The notes under the pieces: model-generated
Seen by the model: the letters and a program-made list of their open reading frames with translations, nothing else
Databases searched by the model: none
What the model was told of the DNA's origin: nothing
Shown: in pieces, positions 52,411 through 61,199 of the stretch
How the letters are laid out: every line of letters begins with the position of its first letter
Position numbering within the stretch: position 1 is the stretch's first letter
Translations under genes and position numbers: made by a program
NCBI RefSeq assembly: GCF_017165765.1
Contig: NZ_JAFGZD010000008.1
Coordinates: 124,001-188,000 of the forward strand
Reading direction: 5' to 3'
DNA from: Pseudomonas capsici
Lineage (GTDB): Bacteria; Pseudomonadota; Gammaproteobacteria; Pseudomonadales; Pseudomonadaceae
Length of the DNA stretch: 64,000 nt

Positions 52411-53269
52411 CACTCCAGAGAGTTTCCCAGAGGATTTTGAGGTCTTCCCTTCCTCGCGGGTTGCCGCAGTCGACTTCACAGCCGCTCTCGTAAGCTTGAG
52501 AAAAGCGTTGAAGCCAGCGGATGCAAAAACGCACGCCCGACCAGGGGAAGCCTATAACGACTTCCTCATCAGGCTTGCGCTCAATGCAACAAACAACAGC
52601 GCAGTGCTCTATCGGAAGAATCACTCGGCTGAAGAGACCAAGATTCAAGCATGGTTATCGTTGGTTAGTGAGAAGTCCAAATATGCTGTCTTGAGCCAAG
52701 AGTTTCCTAAATTCCAGGGGTTGAGCCGTGAGCAGTTGAGGGAGATTGCACTCCTAAGCTTAGAGCCAAGCCGCACGACGTCACTCATTGAGTTTCTCGC
52801 TAGAACCTATGGTGTGCTCTTGGTGGTGGAGCCAGGATTCAAGTCCATGAAGATGGACGGATGCACCTTCAAGCTCTCACAGGGCACTCCCGTCGTAGGC
52901 ATAGCACTTCGGTACAACCGGTACGATAGCTTTTGGTTCACGCTAATGCATGAACTAGCACATATTTCCTTGCACTACCAACATCTTGACCAGCCTATCT
53001 TAGATGACTTTGAAGAAAATAATGAATCTGAAATAGAGATCGAAGCCAATATAATCGCTAAAGATAGTCTGGTCTCGCGAGAGAATTGGCGATTGATTTG
53101 GAATGCCCGAACCGACAAGCGTCAGTTTCTTATGTACTGCGAGCGAGCAAGTGTGCACCCTGCTATTGCCGCCGGAATGCTTCGCCATCAAGCTAAAAAC
53201 TACAAGCTCTATCCTGAACTTGTCCAAGTCATAAATTTGCGTGAGGCTTTCGGATTTGCAGATGATTAA
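52403..53269 (+). CDS. ImmA/IrrE-family metallopeptidase
   Basis: The 288-residue protein has a C-terminal zinc peptidase domain with HELAH (His183, Glu184, His187) in FTLMHELAHISLHYQH and a downstream acidic segment EIEIEANIIAKDSLV supplying the third ligand. The family includes ImmA, which cleaves phage-type repressors, and toxin-antitoxin partners fused to XRE domains. Here the N-terminal 130 residues are helical, without an HTH. AGGGGAGG precedes the ATG, and overlaps of 8 nt join it to both neighbours. A protease acting inside the cassette is the likely role. Confidence 0.85.
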   Translation: MSDTPESFPEDFEVFPSSRVAAVDFTAALVSLRKALKPADAKTHARPGEAYNDFLIRLALNATNNSAVLYRKNHSAEETKIQAWLSLVSEKSKYAVLSQEFPKFQGLSREQLREIALLSLEPSRTTSLIEFLARTYGVLLVVEPGFKSMKMDGCTFKLSQGTPVVGIALRYNRYDSFWFTLMHELAHISLHYQHLDQPILDDFEENNESEIEIEANIIAKDSLVSRENWRLIWNARTDKRQFLMYCERASVHPAIAAGMLRHQAKNYKLYPELVQVINLREAFGFADD

Positions 53270-54329
53270 GTACATTCCGTTTTTAAAATTTAAGCAAAAT
53301 GAAATTCAGGGTGTTGCTCAACTCGATTCAGGCATTAGAAATCAGATAACGCCTCTGTATGATGTTCCTCGCTCTCAAAACGTAATGACCGAGATCGAGA
53401 TACTAAAGCGAATAAGACTAGCTGCCACCGAGCTAAAAAAATCCAAAGATGCTAACTCTGAGTATTGGTTTTTCGTAGACAACCTTGACATTGACGAAAG
53501 CATCAATCTTTCAGGCACTTTCCAGTATCGGTATATTATTAATGCCCTCAGAGACTACAGGCTGATGCCGGTAGTTGCACTAGATAGAAGTGCTGATCAC
53601 AACGTAGCAGCCTTGGATTTCATTAGAATGAAACCGGGGTCGCTTGGAGTGCGCTTACAAGAAACGGATATCGAGAGCTACGGTATTACCAAGCCAAGAC
53701 TTGACCTCCTATGGAATGAGATTCGGGCTGCTCAGCCTGCAGGTGTTGTTCTTCTTATAGATCTCCGAATCGTGAATGATCATGCTGAATCTAAGAGAAA
53801 AGTTGAACGCTTTCTGTCCAGGTTCAAGCAGGATTTCCACGTTGATGCAACATCGGTATCCGGGTCTGTAATCCCAGGAAATATCGCAACCTTGATAGGC
53901 ACGGACGTCCAAAAACATGTGGTGCGAGAGGAATACCGGCTGTGGCGTACGTTAACGAACTCGCCTGATTACCAGCATGTCCTATATGGAGATTACGGCG
54001 TGGTAAGCCCTGAGTATTCGGATCTTGATCTAAATCCGGAACTTATGAGTGGTGTATCAACGCCAAAAGTCTTTTACACACATAGCGACCAGTTCTATAT
54101 ATCACGTGGCAGACGATTCAAAACCCATGGTTATCAGCAGTATTTCGCCATTTCCGACGACATTGTTGGGCAGGCTTTTTATCGGGGAGCTGCATATTCA
54201 TACGGCGATAGCTATATTCATGAACGAAGCTATCTTTCTGCACGTAGGCCGCCTAAGGGTGGGAGCCCAAGTACGTGGATAAAATCACTTACTGCCGCTC
54301 ATATCACGTTCATTGTTAATACCATTTAA
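53262..54329 (+). CDS. Beta-family protein (Pfam Beta_protein, phage T4-like)
   Basis: The 355-residue protein begins IKYIPFLKFKQNEIQGVAQL and ends with a HITFIVNTI-type strand, as in the Beta_protein family named after T4 beta protein, whose biochemical role is not settled. Between are an alternating alpha/beta core (VVLLIDLRIVNDHAESKRKVERFL) and YGDYGVVSPEY. It is coupled to the ImmA/IrrE gene by ATGATTAA. Its 3' end overlaps the convergent sce7726-family gene by 45 nt. Base composition is more AT-rich than flanking DNA. Confidence 0.8.
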   Translation: MIKYIPFLKFKQNEIQGVAQLDSGIRNQITPLYDVPRSQNVMTEIEILKRIRLAATELKKSKDANSEYWFFVDNLDIDESINLSGTFQYRYIINALRDYRLMPVVALDRSADHNVAALDFIRMKPGSLGVRLQETDIESYGITKPRLDLLWNEIRAAQPAGVVLLIDLRIVNDHAESKRKVERFLSRFKQDFHVDATSVSGSVIPGNIATLIGTDVQKHVVREEYRLWRTLTNSPDYQHVLYGDYGVVSPEYSDLDLNPELMSGVSTPKVFYTHSDQFYISRGRRFKTHGYQQYFAISDDIVGQAFYRGAAYSYGDSYIHERSYLSARRPPKGGSPSTWIKSLTAAHITFIVNTI

Positions 54330-54875
54330 TGGCCGACTAACAACAGCGCTCTGAATTCCACTTAGGGCGTCCTCTTTAGTAATCCGCGCACTAATTGCCG
54401 TGGCAATGTCTGCCCGTGTGAAGGATTTTTTTAATAAGACTTGAGGATGTGCGTTAGCAATCGCAGTCAGCTCTGCCTTCCAGAGCATCAACAAAGCCTT
54501 TTCCTTGCAAAAGCTAGGGTTTGTGCCTGCCTTCCGGATATAGCTGAGCACGACACGATCCCTTCGCACTTTAGCTAGCACTAGGCCCCAGTGCTCGGGA
54601 GCATGTGCAGCAGCCCATTTCAAATGGTTCTCAGTTGTAACCAAAGTAAGTTTAGGAAACGACTGAGAATAGAATTCAGATTGGGCTAGTAATCGCCTGA
54701 CGTTGTCAGTCTGCCCTTTAATCTCGTAGCAATGCATTTCTCGATAGCACGCAACCACATCAGCAATGGCATTACCATTGTCGATGGTGAGTTCTTCAAG
54801 TACCCGAGCAGGCTTAGGCGTCCGCCTCAACAAGTGGTCAACCAAAGCGTTTCGTATTTCTTTATCTCTGAGCAC
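54285..54875 (-). CDS. sce7726-family protein, PD-(D/E)XK nuclease-like
   Basis: The 196-residue protein has the nuclease-like core EELTIDNGNAIADVVACYREMHCYEIKG. Glu28, Asp39, Glu51 and Lys53 form the D-x(n)-E-x-K signature of PD-(D/E)XK enzymes. The rest (LLAQSEFYSQSFPKLTLVTTENHLKWAAAHAPEHWGLVLAKV) fits the small sce7726 family, described only by homology. It faces the Beta gene, with a 45-nt overlap of the two 3' ends. A DNA- or RNA-cleaving effector in a defence cassette is the likely role. Confidence 0.8.
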   Translation of the reverse strand: MLRDKEIRNALVDHLLRRTPKPARVLEELTIDNGNAIADVVACYREMHCYEIKGQTDNVRRLLAQSEFYSQSFPKLTLVTTENHLKWAAAHAPEHWGLVLAKVRRDRVVLSYIRKAGTNPSFCKEKALLMLWKAELTAIANAHPQVLLKKSFTRADIATAISARITKEDALSGIQSAVVSRPLNGINNERDMSGSK

Positions 54876-55131
54876 TCAGAGCTCCAGACGTATGCAAACG
54901 CAGGATTTTAGCCGATGAGGCTCATTGTTGGGAGCCTGATGGAGGTATGTGATGAAGGCTCCAGCGCTTGGCGTCGGGGTCATTAGCGTCGGAAACAGCC
55001 CTACCGTCAGTGCTAGATAGCGTTGCGAGTGATAGCCTATTGGATTACCTCGGCTTCAACCAGCACCACCAGAGCACAACATGATCGTATGCGATCCATA
55101 AACCCCACCTACCAACAGCGGGTTAACTGGT

Positions 55132-56676
55132 TTACCGTGGCATCTCTGGCGAGCAGTTCCATGGCAGCAAGGCTTCGTAGTCTTCAACCGACGAAGCGTG
55201 CGGCAGCTTCTCCAGTACGTGGCGTAGCCACGTATAGGGCTCTTGGCCGTTGATCTTGGCGGTATCGACCAAGCTGTAGATTTTCGCGCTGGCGCTCGCA
55301 CCATTGACGGTATCGCTGAACAGCCAGGCTTTTCGCCCAATAACAAACGGCTTGATCGCTCTTTCGGCTGCATTGTTGTCGATGGGCAAGTAACCTGCTT
55401 CGACGTAGCGCTCCAGCCGGCTCCAGTTATTCGCCAGATAATGCACGGCCTTGCCCAACGCACTTTGGGCTGTCACCTGCGACTGGGTTTTATCCAGCCA
55501 GCTTTTCAGTTGCGCCAGGATCGGCAGGCTCTTTTCCTGACGACCTGTAAACCGCTGTTCATCGCTGACGTCCTTGAGCTCGCGTTCGATGCCGTACAGC
55601 TTGTTGATCATCGTCAGCGCGACATCAGCCCGTCCGGTTTTACCCTTGGGCTGTACTTTTTGCGCGTCCACGAATTTGCGTCGTGCATGGGCCATACACG
55701 CCAGGCGCTCCACGCCCGGCTGCAACGCCAACGCGTTGTAACCGGCGTAATCGTCGGTCATGACATAGCCACGATAACTTTCCAGCAGGCGCAACGGCAC
55801 GTCCTGCGCACGGCTGGAGGTGTAATCAAACAACACGACTTTGCGATCCGGCGGGCCGCTGGCTTGCACCCACATCCAGGATTGACTGGTCGGGTCTCGA
55901 TCCGGCTCTTTCAGTACCTGCACGCGAGTTTCATCACAGTGGATCACCGGACTTTCCAGTAATCGATCACGCATCAAGTTAAGCAACGGCTGGAAGTGGT
56001 CGCTGCACTGGATTACCCAGCGTGCCAAGATCTGTCGCGGGATATCGATGCCATGGCGGCTGAGTACCGTTTCAAACCGATACAGCGGTAAACCGTCGAC
56101 ATACTTGGTCGTCAGCAGCATGGCCAGAACACTGGGGCTGGCCATGCTTTTTTCGATCAACTGGGCGGGCTTGTCGGCGGTGACCGGCGCCGCTTCACAG
56201 CCACGGCAACCGTACACCTTGCGGATATGTTTGATGACCCGGATCTGCATCGGCACGATATCCAACTGCTCGCTGGTGTCTTCCCCGATGGCATGCTTGC
56301 GGCAACCGCACACACAGGTCAGTTCGTGTTCGGGCAGTTCGTGGATGACTTCGATACGCGGCAGATCAGCCGACAACGGCTTGCGTTTGCCACGGCGTGC
56401 TGTCGGCTTAACGACTTCTTCATCAGCGTCACCCACTAACGACATGGGTTCGCTTTCAGGCTCGTTGAACAACGCCAGTTGCGGCGTATTGGGCTCAACG
56501 CTCTGCTCGGACTTGCGTCCAAACAGGCGGTCGCGCAACAGCTTGATCTGTTCTTTCAGATCGACGATGTGGGTCTGATAGGCCTGGGCCGACTCCTCCT
56601 GGCGATTGAGGGCCTCAAGCAGCAGTTGCTTGAGCAAGACAGGATCATCAGGAAGGTCATCGGGCAGAGAAATCAT
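55132..56676 (-). CDS. tnpC: IS66 transposase TnpC
   Basis: The 514-residue IS66 transposase has a helical leucine-rich N-terminus ([40 protein letters not shown]). A zinc ribbon [22 protein letters not shown] / [11 protein letters not shown] follows, then the DDE catalytic core with [24 protein letters not shown] and [23 protein letters not shown]. The sequence is uninterrupted, so this protein may still be made. Full activity of IS66 also needs TnpB and often TnpA. Confidence 0.95.
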   Translation of the reverse strand: MISLPDDLPDDPVLLKQLLLEALNRQEESAQAYQTHIVDLKEQIKLLRDRLFGRKSEQSVEPNTPQLALFNEPESEPMSLVGDADEEVVKPTARRGKRKPLSADLPRIEVIHELPEHELTCVCGCRKHAIGEDTSEQLDIVPMQIRVIKHIRKVYGCRGCEAAPVTADKPAQLIEKSMASPSVLAMLLTTKYVDGLPLYRFETVLSRHGIDIPRQILARWVIQCSDHFQPLLNLMRDRLLESPVIHCDETRVQVLKEPDRDPTSQSWMWVQASGPPDRKVVLFDYTSSRAQDVPLRLLESYRGYVMTDDYAGYNALALQPGVERLACMAHARRKFVDAQKVQPKGKTGRADVALTMINKLYGIERELKDVSDEQRFTGRQEKSLPILAQLKSWLDKTQSQVTAQSALGKAVHYLANNWSRLERYVEAGYLPIDNNAAERAIKPFVIGRKAWLFSDTVNGASASAKIYSLVDTAKINGQEPYTWLRHVLEKLPHASSVEDYEALLPWNCSPEMPR

Positions 56677-56694
56677 GGCCCGGATTATACCGGG

Positions 56695-57054
56695 TCATGC
56701 CACGTAGCGCGGTGTCAAAACCTGATGAGGACGATTGCGCCATAGGTCAAAACCGTCGAGCAGCCAGTTCAGTTCCTGGACGCTGAGGATGATCGCCTCG
56801 TCCGTGACCTCGGGCGATGTTTTAAAGCGCTCGGATTCGAGGCGTTTGAGCCAAAGGCAAAAGCCGTTGCGCTCCCAATACAAAATTTTCACTCGGTTTC
56901 GGGATTTGTTGAGAAAGACAAACAGCACCGGATCGAATACCGCCACTTTTATATCCAGTTCGACCAGAGCGGCCAGGCCGTCTATGGATTTTCGGAAGTC
57001 CACAGGCTTGGGGTAGAGATAGACTTTTTCGACTTTGGCGTCGGGTCGCATCAT
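56695..57054 (-). CDS. tnpB: IS66 accessory protein TnpB
   Basis: The 119-residue IS66 Orf2 has VYLYPKPVDFRKSIDGLAALVE near the N-terminus and VFLNKSRNRVKILYWERNGFCLWLKRLE in the middle, matching the IS66 Orf2-like family. I start it at the ATGATG before RPDAKVEK; upstream frames run into TnpA remnants. It is followed by TnpC after 18 bp. Confidence 0.92.
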   Translation of the reverse strand: MMRPDAKVEKVYLYPKPVDFRKSIDGLAALVELDIKVAVFDPVLFVFLNKSRNRVKILYWERNGFCLWLKRLESERFKTSPEVTDEAIILSVQELNWLLDGFDLWRNRPHQVLTPRYVA

Positions 57055-57060
57055 GGCGGG

Positions 57061-57140
57061 GCTGGCTCCAGAAAGAGATCGGGAGCACAGCATCAGACAT
57101 CAGCTTTGCGCTTTGAATGTGGGGTTTGTGGAGCGCTTAC
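57061..57140 (-). pseudogene. tnpA: remnant of IS66 tnpA
   Basis: Just inside the right inverted repeat, one frame encodes KRSTNPTFKAQ, like the usual R-x-H-x-x-x-FKAQ start of IS66 Orf1, then hits a stop. In another frame a C-terminal-like LPISFW piece follows. The middle (about 300 bp or more) is missing, so no intact TnpA can be made. Confidence 0.55.
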
Positions 57141-57326
57141 TCTTCTTTGGCTATGTTGCCAAGCTCCTCGGAGACGCTTGGCCGGCGTCATCCACCTCGA
57201 CGCCACTGCAGGTGCCGGGGTCGGCAACGACCAGTCGGTGAGATGTGAGCCGGGGGTAATGGGAGGCTGATAGGTCCACATCAAAAAATACTGAGCGATA
57301 ATTCAGCTTCTCCCCCAAGATGGCAA

Positions 57327-57743
57327 CTATTTTTGAATGTACTTATCCTGAGACTTAATAAACGCATCAAACTCTTTAGAGTTATAAACTTTCAGACATG
57401 CATAGAACACCATTTTTTTCTTGCTGTACTTACTTCCTGCGGAAACCTTATCATAGGCTGAAAAAACATAGTCCATCGTTGCTTTATACGGATTATGCAA
57501 GGTTTCCAGGGTATCTTCATTCTGGAGGACCGTGTGCATACCGCCCCCCATAAACCCATAAGCACCGATAGCAAGCTTGATATCGGACTTTATATCAGAC
57601 TCGTCTGAAAACTGCTTGACTATACAATTAGAAAGCCCGTAATCCTTCAAAGACTGTCTGGCTGCAGCCACATCAATAGCACCATAGGCAGCATTTCCAA
57701 AACCCGCGGCAAGAAAAAACAAAGTCCTTGCAAACCACTTCAT
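57327..57743 (-). CDS. tai4: T6SS amidase immunity protein, Tai4 family
   Basis: The 138-residue secreted protein has a signal peptide (FARTLFFLAAGFGNAAYGA) and the Tai4 core DVAAARQSLKDYGLSNCIVKQFSDESDIKSDIKLAIGAYGFMGGG with a C-terminal KKKMVFYACLKVYNSKEFDAFIKSQDKYIQK. Cys in SNCIV and YACL could form a disulfide. In the periplasm it should bind and neutralise the Tae4 amidase encoded just before it; their genes overlap by 4 nt. The ATG at 57743 is used; the earlier frame lacks the signal peptide start. Confidence 0.88.
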   Translation of the reverse strand: MKWFARTLFFLAAGFGNAAYGAIDVAAARQSLKDYGLSNCIVKQFSDESDIKSDIKLAIGAYGFMGGGMHTVLQNEDTLETLHNPYKATMDYVFSAYDKVSAGSKYSKKKMVFYACLKVYNSKEFDAFIKSQDKYIQK

Positions 57744-58312
57744 CCTTTTAACTCCCAGTAGTTGGTCCTTACAAGTGACCCTGTAGAGTCTATCCAATCC
57801 TCACTGTCCAGGCGATGATAGTCAGAACCGTCGCCAGTGACTTCACCATTCCAAAGAACCACATGTCCTCTTGCATCACTCCAACCGGTAACTTCAACGA
57901 CGATTAATCCTTTCTTCCCGGTCATCAAGGCATCTTCCCCTCGGGCCATGACCAAATCAGGCTTTCCCCAGTTATATTCCAGAAAGTCGATCATATCATT
58001 GACCCTTAAAATATAGGCGAGCCCATCACTGCCACGCACCCTGTAAATACTTTTATTCTTGATGATGGTGCCTCGTGGAACCTTGTAGCCGCCATAATTG
58101 AAAGCTCTACTCATCCTGAGCGCACAGGCGTTCGCATAGTCATCGGGCATTTGGTTGCGTAGCTCGGCCGCTTCTCCACCAACCAGATCATAAACATCTC
58201 CAGATTTCATGAAGCCTACTTCAGCATAGGCGGCCCACAAATCACTATAACGAGGTCTGTTAACCTTGACTGTCGTAGAAACTTCACCCGCACTTACTGT
58301 CAGATTAGTCAT
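57740..58312 (-). CDS. tae4: type VI secretion amidase effector Tae4
   Basis: The 190-residue NlpC/P60-like endopeptidase has PRYSDLWAAYA followed by the catalytic Cys63 in NACALRMSRAFNYGGYKVPRG and His150 in WSDARGHVVLW. These match the Tae4 group that cuts the gamma-D-Glu-mDAP bond of peptidoglycan in rival cells. No signal peptide is present, as expected for a T6SS cargo. It overlaps the upstream PAAR gene by 1 nt and the downstream immunity gene by 4 nt. Confidence 0.9.
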   Translation of the reverse strand: MTNLTVSAGEVSTTVKVNRPRYSDLWAAYAEVGFMKSGDVYDLVGGEAAELRNQMPDDYANACALRMSRAFNYGGYKVPRGTIIKNKSIYRVRGSDGLAYILRVNDMIDFLEYNWGKPDLVMARGEDALMTGKKGLIVVEVTGWSDARGHVVLWNGEVTGDGSDYHRLDSEDWIDSTGSLVRTNYWELKG

Positions 58313-58896
58313 TACACATCTCCTTCCATGTCGATACGATCATCCATAAGCATACCCGTAATTACAGCAACGCCACCCTCTCCTACCACAGCCGAAAAAT
58401 CACGTTCTACGTCACCTCCGAGTTTAACATCAACAACCTCACCATTCTTATAACCAGACGTTTCCACATGCACATTCAAGTCCACATAAAATCGAGACAC
58501 ATCGGCAAGGGGCTCATAACTACTGCCATATGAAAAATAAATTTCTTTTATTGATTTTACTTTTACTACAGCTGAATCAATAGGTAAAAAACTGGCATTA
58601 GTGTGCTCAGCGCCACCATAAACAGTTGACTGGCCAGAGATCACAGTATTGGATTCAGGCGGACAACCACAGGCAACATAATCACCTTCCAACGCAACCG
58701 GACCTGCCGGCAAAATAATGGTTCTTGGTCCTACAGCAACAATCGGCCCCTTGCCTACACTGCATGCGGGACAACTAGCTATGTGCCCGACTGATGATGT
58801 ATTGACCGTGCTATCAATATTGATACCCACGTTGCCTTCTAGTACTACCCCACCCGTAGATGTCGGAGCTCCAACTCCAATCATTTTACGTCCCAT
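58312..58896 (-). CDS. PAAR-domain T6SS spike-tip protein with C-terminal extension
   Basis: The 194-residue protein has an N-terminal PAAR fold (GVGAPTSTGGVVLEGNVGINIDSTVNTSSVGHIASCPACSVGKGPI, then GDYVACGCPPESNTVISGQSTVYGG), whose His and Cys residues bind metal and cap the VgrG spike. The last 90 residues form a separate beta-rich segment (VKVKSIKEIYFSYGSSYEP to VGEGGVAVITGMLMDD). That extension may hold the Tae4 cargo. There are no other T6SS structural genes in the window. Confidence 0.85.
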   Translation of the reverse strand: MGRKMIGVGAPTSTGGVVLEGNVGINIDSTVNTSSVGHIASCPACSVGKGPIVAVGPRTIILPAGPVALEGDYVACGCPPESNTVISGQSTVYGGAEHTNASFLPIDSAVVKVKSIKEIYFSYGSSYEPLADVSRFYVDLNVHVETSGYKNGEVVDVKLGGDVERDFSAVVGEGGVAVITGMLMDDRIDMEGDV

Positions 58897-59055
58897 GCAA
58901 GCGTCCTTTCTTGAGTCGAATAACTACGACTTCGATCTTACGCATCTGTCGCATGAAACCACGTGGAGACCACGCCTAAAAATGTATCAACTCGTAACCT
59001 TTACTACACGAAACAACCGGACAAACCACGATACTTTTTGACAGGCCAGAAACGC

Positions 59056-59080
59056 GAAACCCCCGCGATGCGGGGGTTTC
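59056..59080 (-). terminator. intrinsic terminator of ssb
   Basis: AAACCCCCGC (59057-59066) pairs with GCGGGGGTTT (59070-59079) around a 3-base loop. It lies 33 bp after the ssb stop, and a short pyrimidine-rich tail follows on the minus strand. Confidence 0.75.
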
Positions 59081-59112
59081 AGGCCTGAACTTATGAAAGT
59101 CCATGTAGCTTG

Positions 59113-59655
59113 TCAGAACGGAATATCATCATCAAAGCTGTCGAAATCGGCAGCCGGCTGTGGTGCTTGCTGCTGCGGAGCCGGACGGGATTCGCGTTGT
59201 GGCTGCGAATACGACTGCTGAGGCGGAGCCGATTGCTGGCGCGACTGTTGTGGACGTGGTGCGGAGTTGCCGTAGCTGCCACCGCCCTGCCCTTGTTGCG
59301 AGTCGCCTTGTGGACGGCCGCCCAGCAGTTGCATGGTGCCTTGCATGTCGACGACGATTTCGGTGGTGTAGCGCTTGATGCCGTCTTTTTCCCACTCACG
59401 GGTCTGCAGCTTGCCTTCGATGTAGACTTGGGAACCCTTGCGCAGGTATTCGCCAGCGATCTCGGCAACCTTGCCGAACATCGAAACACGGTGCCATTCG
59501 GTCTTTTCGACTTTCTGGCCGGTCTGCTTGTCAGTCCATTGTTCGCTGGTTGCCAGACTCAGGTTGGTCACGGCGTTACCGTTAGGCAAGTAGCGAACTT
59601 CGGGATCCTGGCCGCATGTACCGACCAATATGACTTTGTTAACCCCACGGGCCAT
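59113..59655 (-). CDS. ssb: single-stranded DNA-binding protein
   Basis: The 180-residue protein has an OB-fold ([36 protein letters not shown], then [37 protein letters not shown]). A glutamine/proline/glycine-rich linker and the acidic tip DDDIPF follow; the tip recruits RecO, RecQ, PriA and others. It forms tetramers on ssDNA in replication and repair. It is the neighbour of uvrA in many proteobacteria; here an MFS gene lies between. Confidence 0.97.
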   Translation of the reverse strand: MARGVNKVILVGTCGQDPEVRYLPNGNAVTNLSLATSEQWTDKQTGQKVEKTEWHRVSMFGKVAEIAGEYLRKGSQVYIEGKLQTREWEKDGIKRYTTEIVVDMQGTMQLLGGRPQGDSQQGQGGGSYGNSAPRPQQSRQQSAPPQQSYSQPQRESRPAPQQQAPQPAADFDSFDDDIPF

Positions 59656-59664
59656 AACGTTCTC

Positions 59665-61059
59665 CTAGGCTTCGCACGTTTCCGGTGCCGGGTTGACCAG
59701 CTTTTCCAGAGACGCACGATCCAATAATTTTGTATCGAGTTTGATATAGATGGCTGCCTCTTCGGCAACCACGACTGCATCCGTCACGCCTGTTACGGAC
59801 ATTAAACGCTCTGCCAGTCCTGCTTCACGCTGGGCCTCGGCCGACAACGGCAGGCGCAGGCTCGTCACGTAAGGCGGTTCACGCATGGTAACAGCAAAGG
59901 CCAACCAAATGGCGGCCATGGCAGCACCGCCGAGGAACACAACATCCAGCCCGCCGTGCTGGAAAAGCCAACCGCCGAGTATCCCTCCGGCAGCCGAGCC
60001 CAGGAACTGACTGGTGGAATAAACCCCCATGGCAGTGCCTTTACCACCTGCCGGCGAGACTTTACTGATCAACGATGGCAATGACGCTTCCAGCAGATTG
60101 AACGCTGTGAAGAACACCACAGTGCCGATCACCAGCGCCCGCAACGTGTCGCCGAATGCCCAGAAGAATAGCTCAGAGAGCATCAGAACTGTGACCGCGC
60201 CGAGCAGCACGCGCTTCATCTGACGCTTTTTTTCTCCGTAAATGATGAACGGAATCATCGCGAAGAAAGAGATCAGCAACGCCGTGAGGTAGACCCACCA
60301 GTGCTGTTCCTTGGGCAGACCGGCTTTTTCCACCAGCGCCAGCGGTAATGCCACGAAACTGGACATCAGCATCGCGTGCAACACGAAGATACCCAAATCC
60401 AGACGCAGCAGATCCGGGTGGCGCAGGGTGGCTCCCAGAGCCTGTTTTGCCACGCCCGACTCACGGTGCAGTAACGGACCATTGGCCTTCGGTACGACGA
60501 ACGCAACGATCAGCACTCCCAGCAGCGCCATGCCGCCCGTCGCCAGGAACAGCCCGGACAGGCCGAACGCGCCGGTCAGCAAAGGCCCCACCACCATTGC
60601 GATAGCGAACGACAGACCAATGGTCATGCCGATCATGGCCATGGCCTTGGTGCGATGCTGCTCGCGTGTCAGGTCTGACAACAAAGCCATGACCGCCGCG
60701 GATATGGCGCCAGCACCTTGCAGGATTCGTCCGATGATAATGCCCCAGATCGAGTCGGCATTGGCGGCCACCAGACTGCCGACCGCAAAGACGATCAAGC
60801 CCAGGTAAATCACCGGTCGCCGTCCGATCCGGTCGGAAATGACCCCGAACGGAATCTGCAGCACGGCCTGGGTCAGCCCGTAGGCGCCGATGGCCAGGCC
60901 GATAAGGGCCGGACTCGCGCCCGCCAGGTCCATGCCGTAAGTCGCCAGGACCGGCAGAACCATGAACATGCCAAGCATTCGGAAAGCGAACACCAGAGCC
61001 AGACCGCCTGCTGCGCGTGTCTCACCGCTACTCATCCGTTCGCTATAGGGATCGTGCAT
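59665..61059 (-). CDS. MFS transporter with C-terminal YAM-like domain (YajR-like)
   Basis: The 464-residue protein has twelve membrane helices and MFS motifs ([20 protein letters not shown] in loop 2-3; [20 protein letters not shown] in helix 4). A final soluble domain ([42 protein letters not shown]) has the ferredoxin-like beta-alpha-beta pattern of the YAM domain known from E. coli YajR. The substrate is unknown. It ends 9 bp before ssb and is divergent from uvrA. Confidence 0.85.
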   Translation of the reverse strand: MHDPYSERMSSGETRAAGGLALVFAFRMLGMFMVLPVLATYGMDLAGASPALIGLAIGAYGLTQAVLQIPFGVISDRIGRRPVIYLGLIVFAVGSLVAANADSIWGIIIGRILQGAGAISAAVMALLSDLTREQHRTKAMAMIGMTIGLSFAIAMVVGPLLTGAFGLSGLFLATGGMALLGVLIVAFVVPKANGPLLHRESGVAKQALGATLRHPDLLRLDLGIFVLHAMLMSSFVALPLALVEKAGLPKEQHWWVYLTALLISFFAMIPFIIYGEKKRQMKRVLLGAVTVLMLSELFFWAFGDTLRALVIGTVVFFTAFNLLEASLPSLISKVSPAGGKGTAMGVYSTSQFLGSAAGGILGGWLFQHGGLDVVFLGGAAMAAIWLAFAVTMREPPYVTSLRLPLSAEAQREAGLAERLMSVTGVTDAVVVAEEAAIYIKLDTKLLDRASLEKLVNPAPETCEA

Positions 61060-61199
61060 GGAAAAACCTCGTGTGAACCGGCGGCGATTCTACCAGTCCC
61101 ATCGAGGTACAGCACATATACGAGATATACGCGACGCTTTGCCGCGTAATGGCATGCAGCCGTATACTCCGATGTTTATGCCCGCCAAGCGAGGCCGCA

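Larger units (their letters stand above)
55087..57140 (-). mobile_element. IS66-family insertion sequence, internally damaged
   Basis: 22-bp terminal inverted repeats with three mismatches bound 2,054 bp: GTATGCGATCCATAAACCCC at the left end (55087-55108) and the complementary copy ending at 57140 (GTAAGCGCTCCACAAACCCC read inward). It encodes TnpC and TnpB, but only fragments of TnpA remain near the right end. Typical IS66 elements are about 2.5 kb. The 8 bp outside the ends (ACATGATC and TCTTCTTT) differ, so no target duplication is left. Confidence 0.9.

Noticed and set aside
55079..57148. 8-bp target duplication around the IS66 element
   Set aside because: Flanking 8-mers ACATGATC and TCTTCTTT do not match.
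57093..57284. 63-codon minus-strand ORF to the right of the IS
   Set aside because: It runs across the IS end and mixes tnpA debris with flanking sequence, so it is not a single gene.
61080..61199. LexA/SOS box before uvrA
   Set aside because: No CTG-N10-CAG with the AT-rich centre of the consensus was found in the promoter region.
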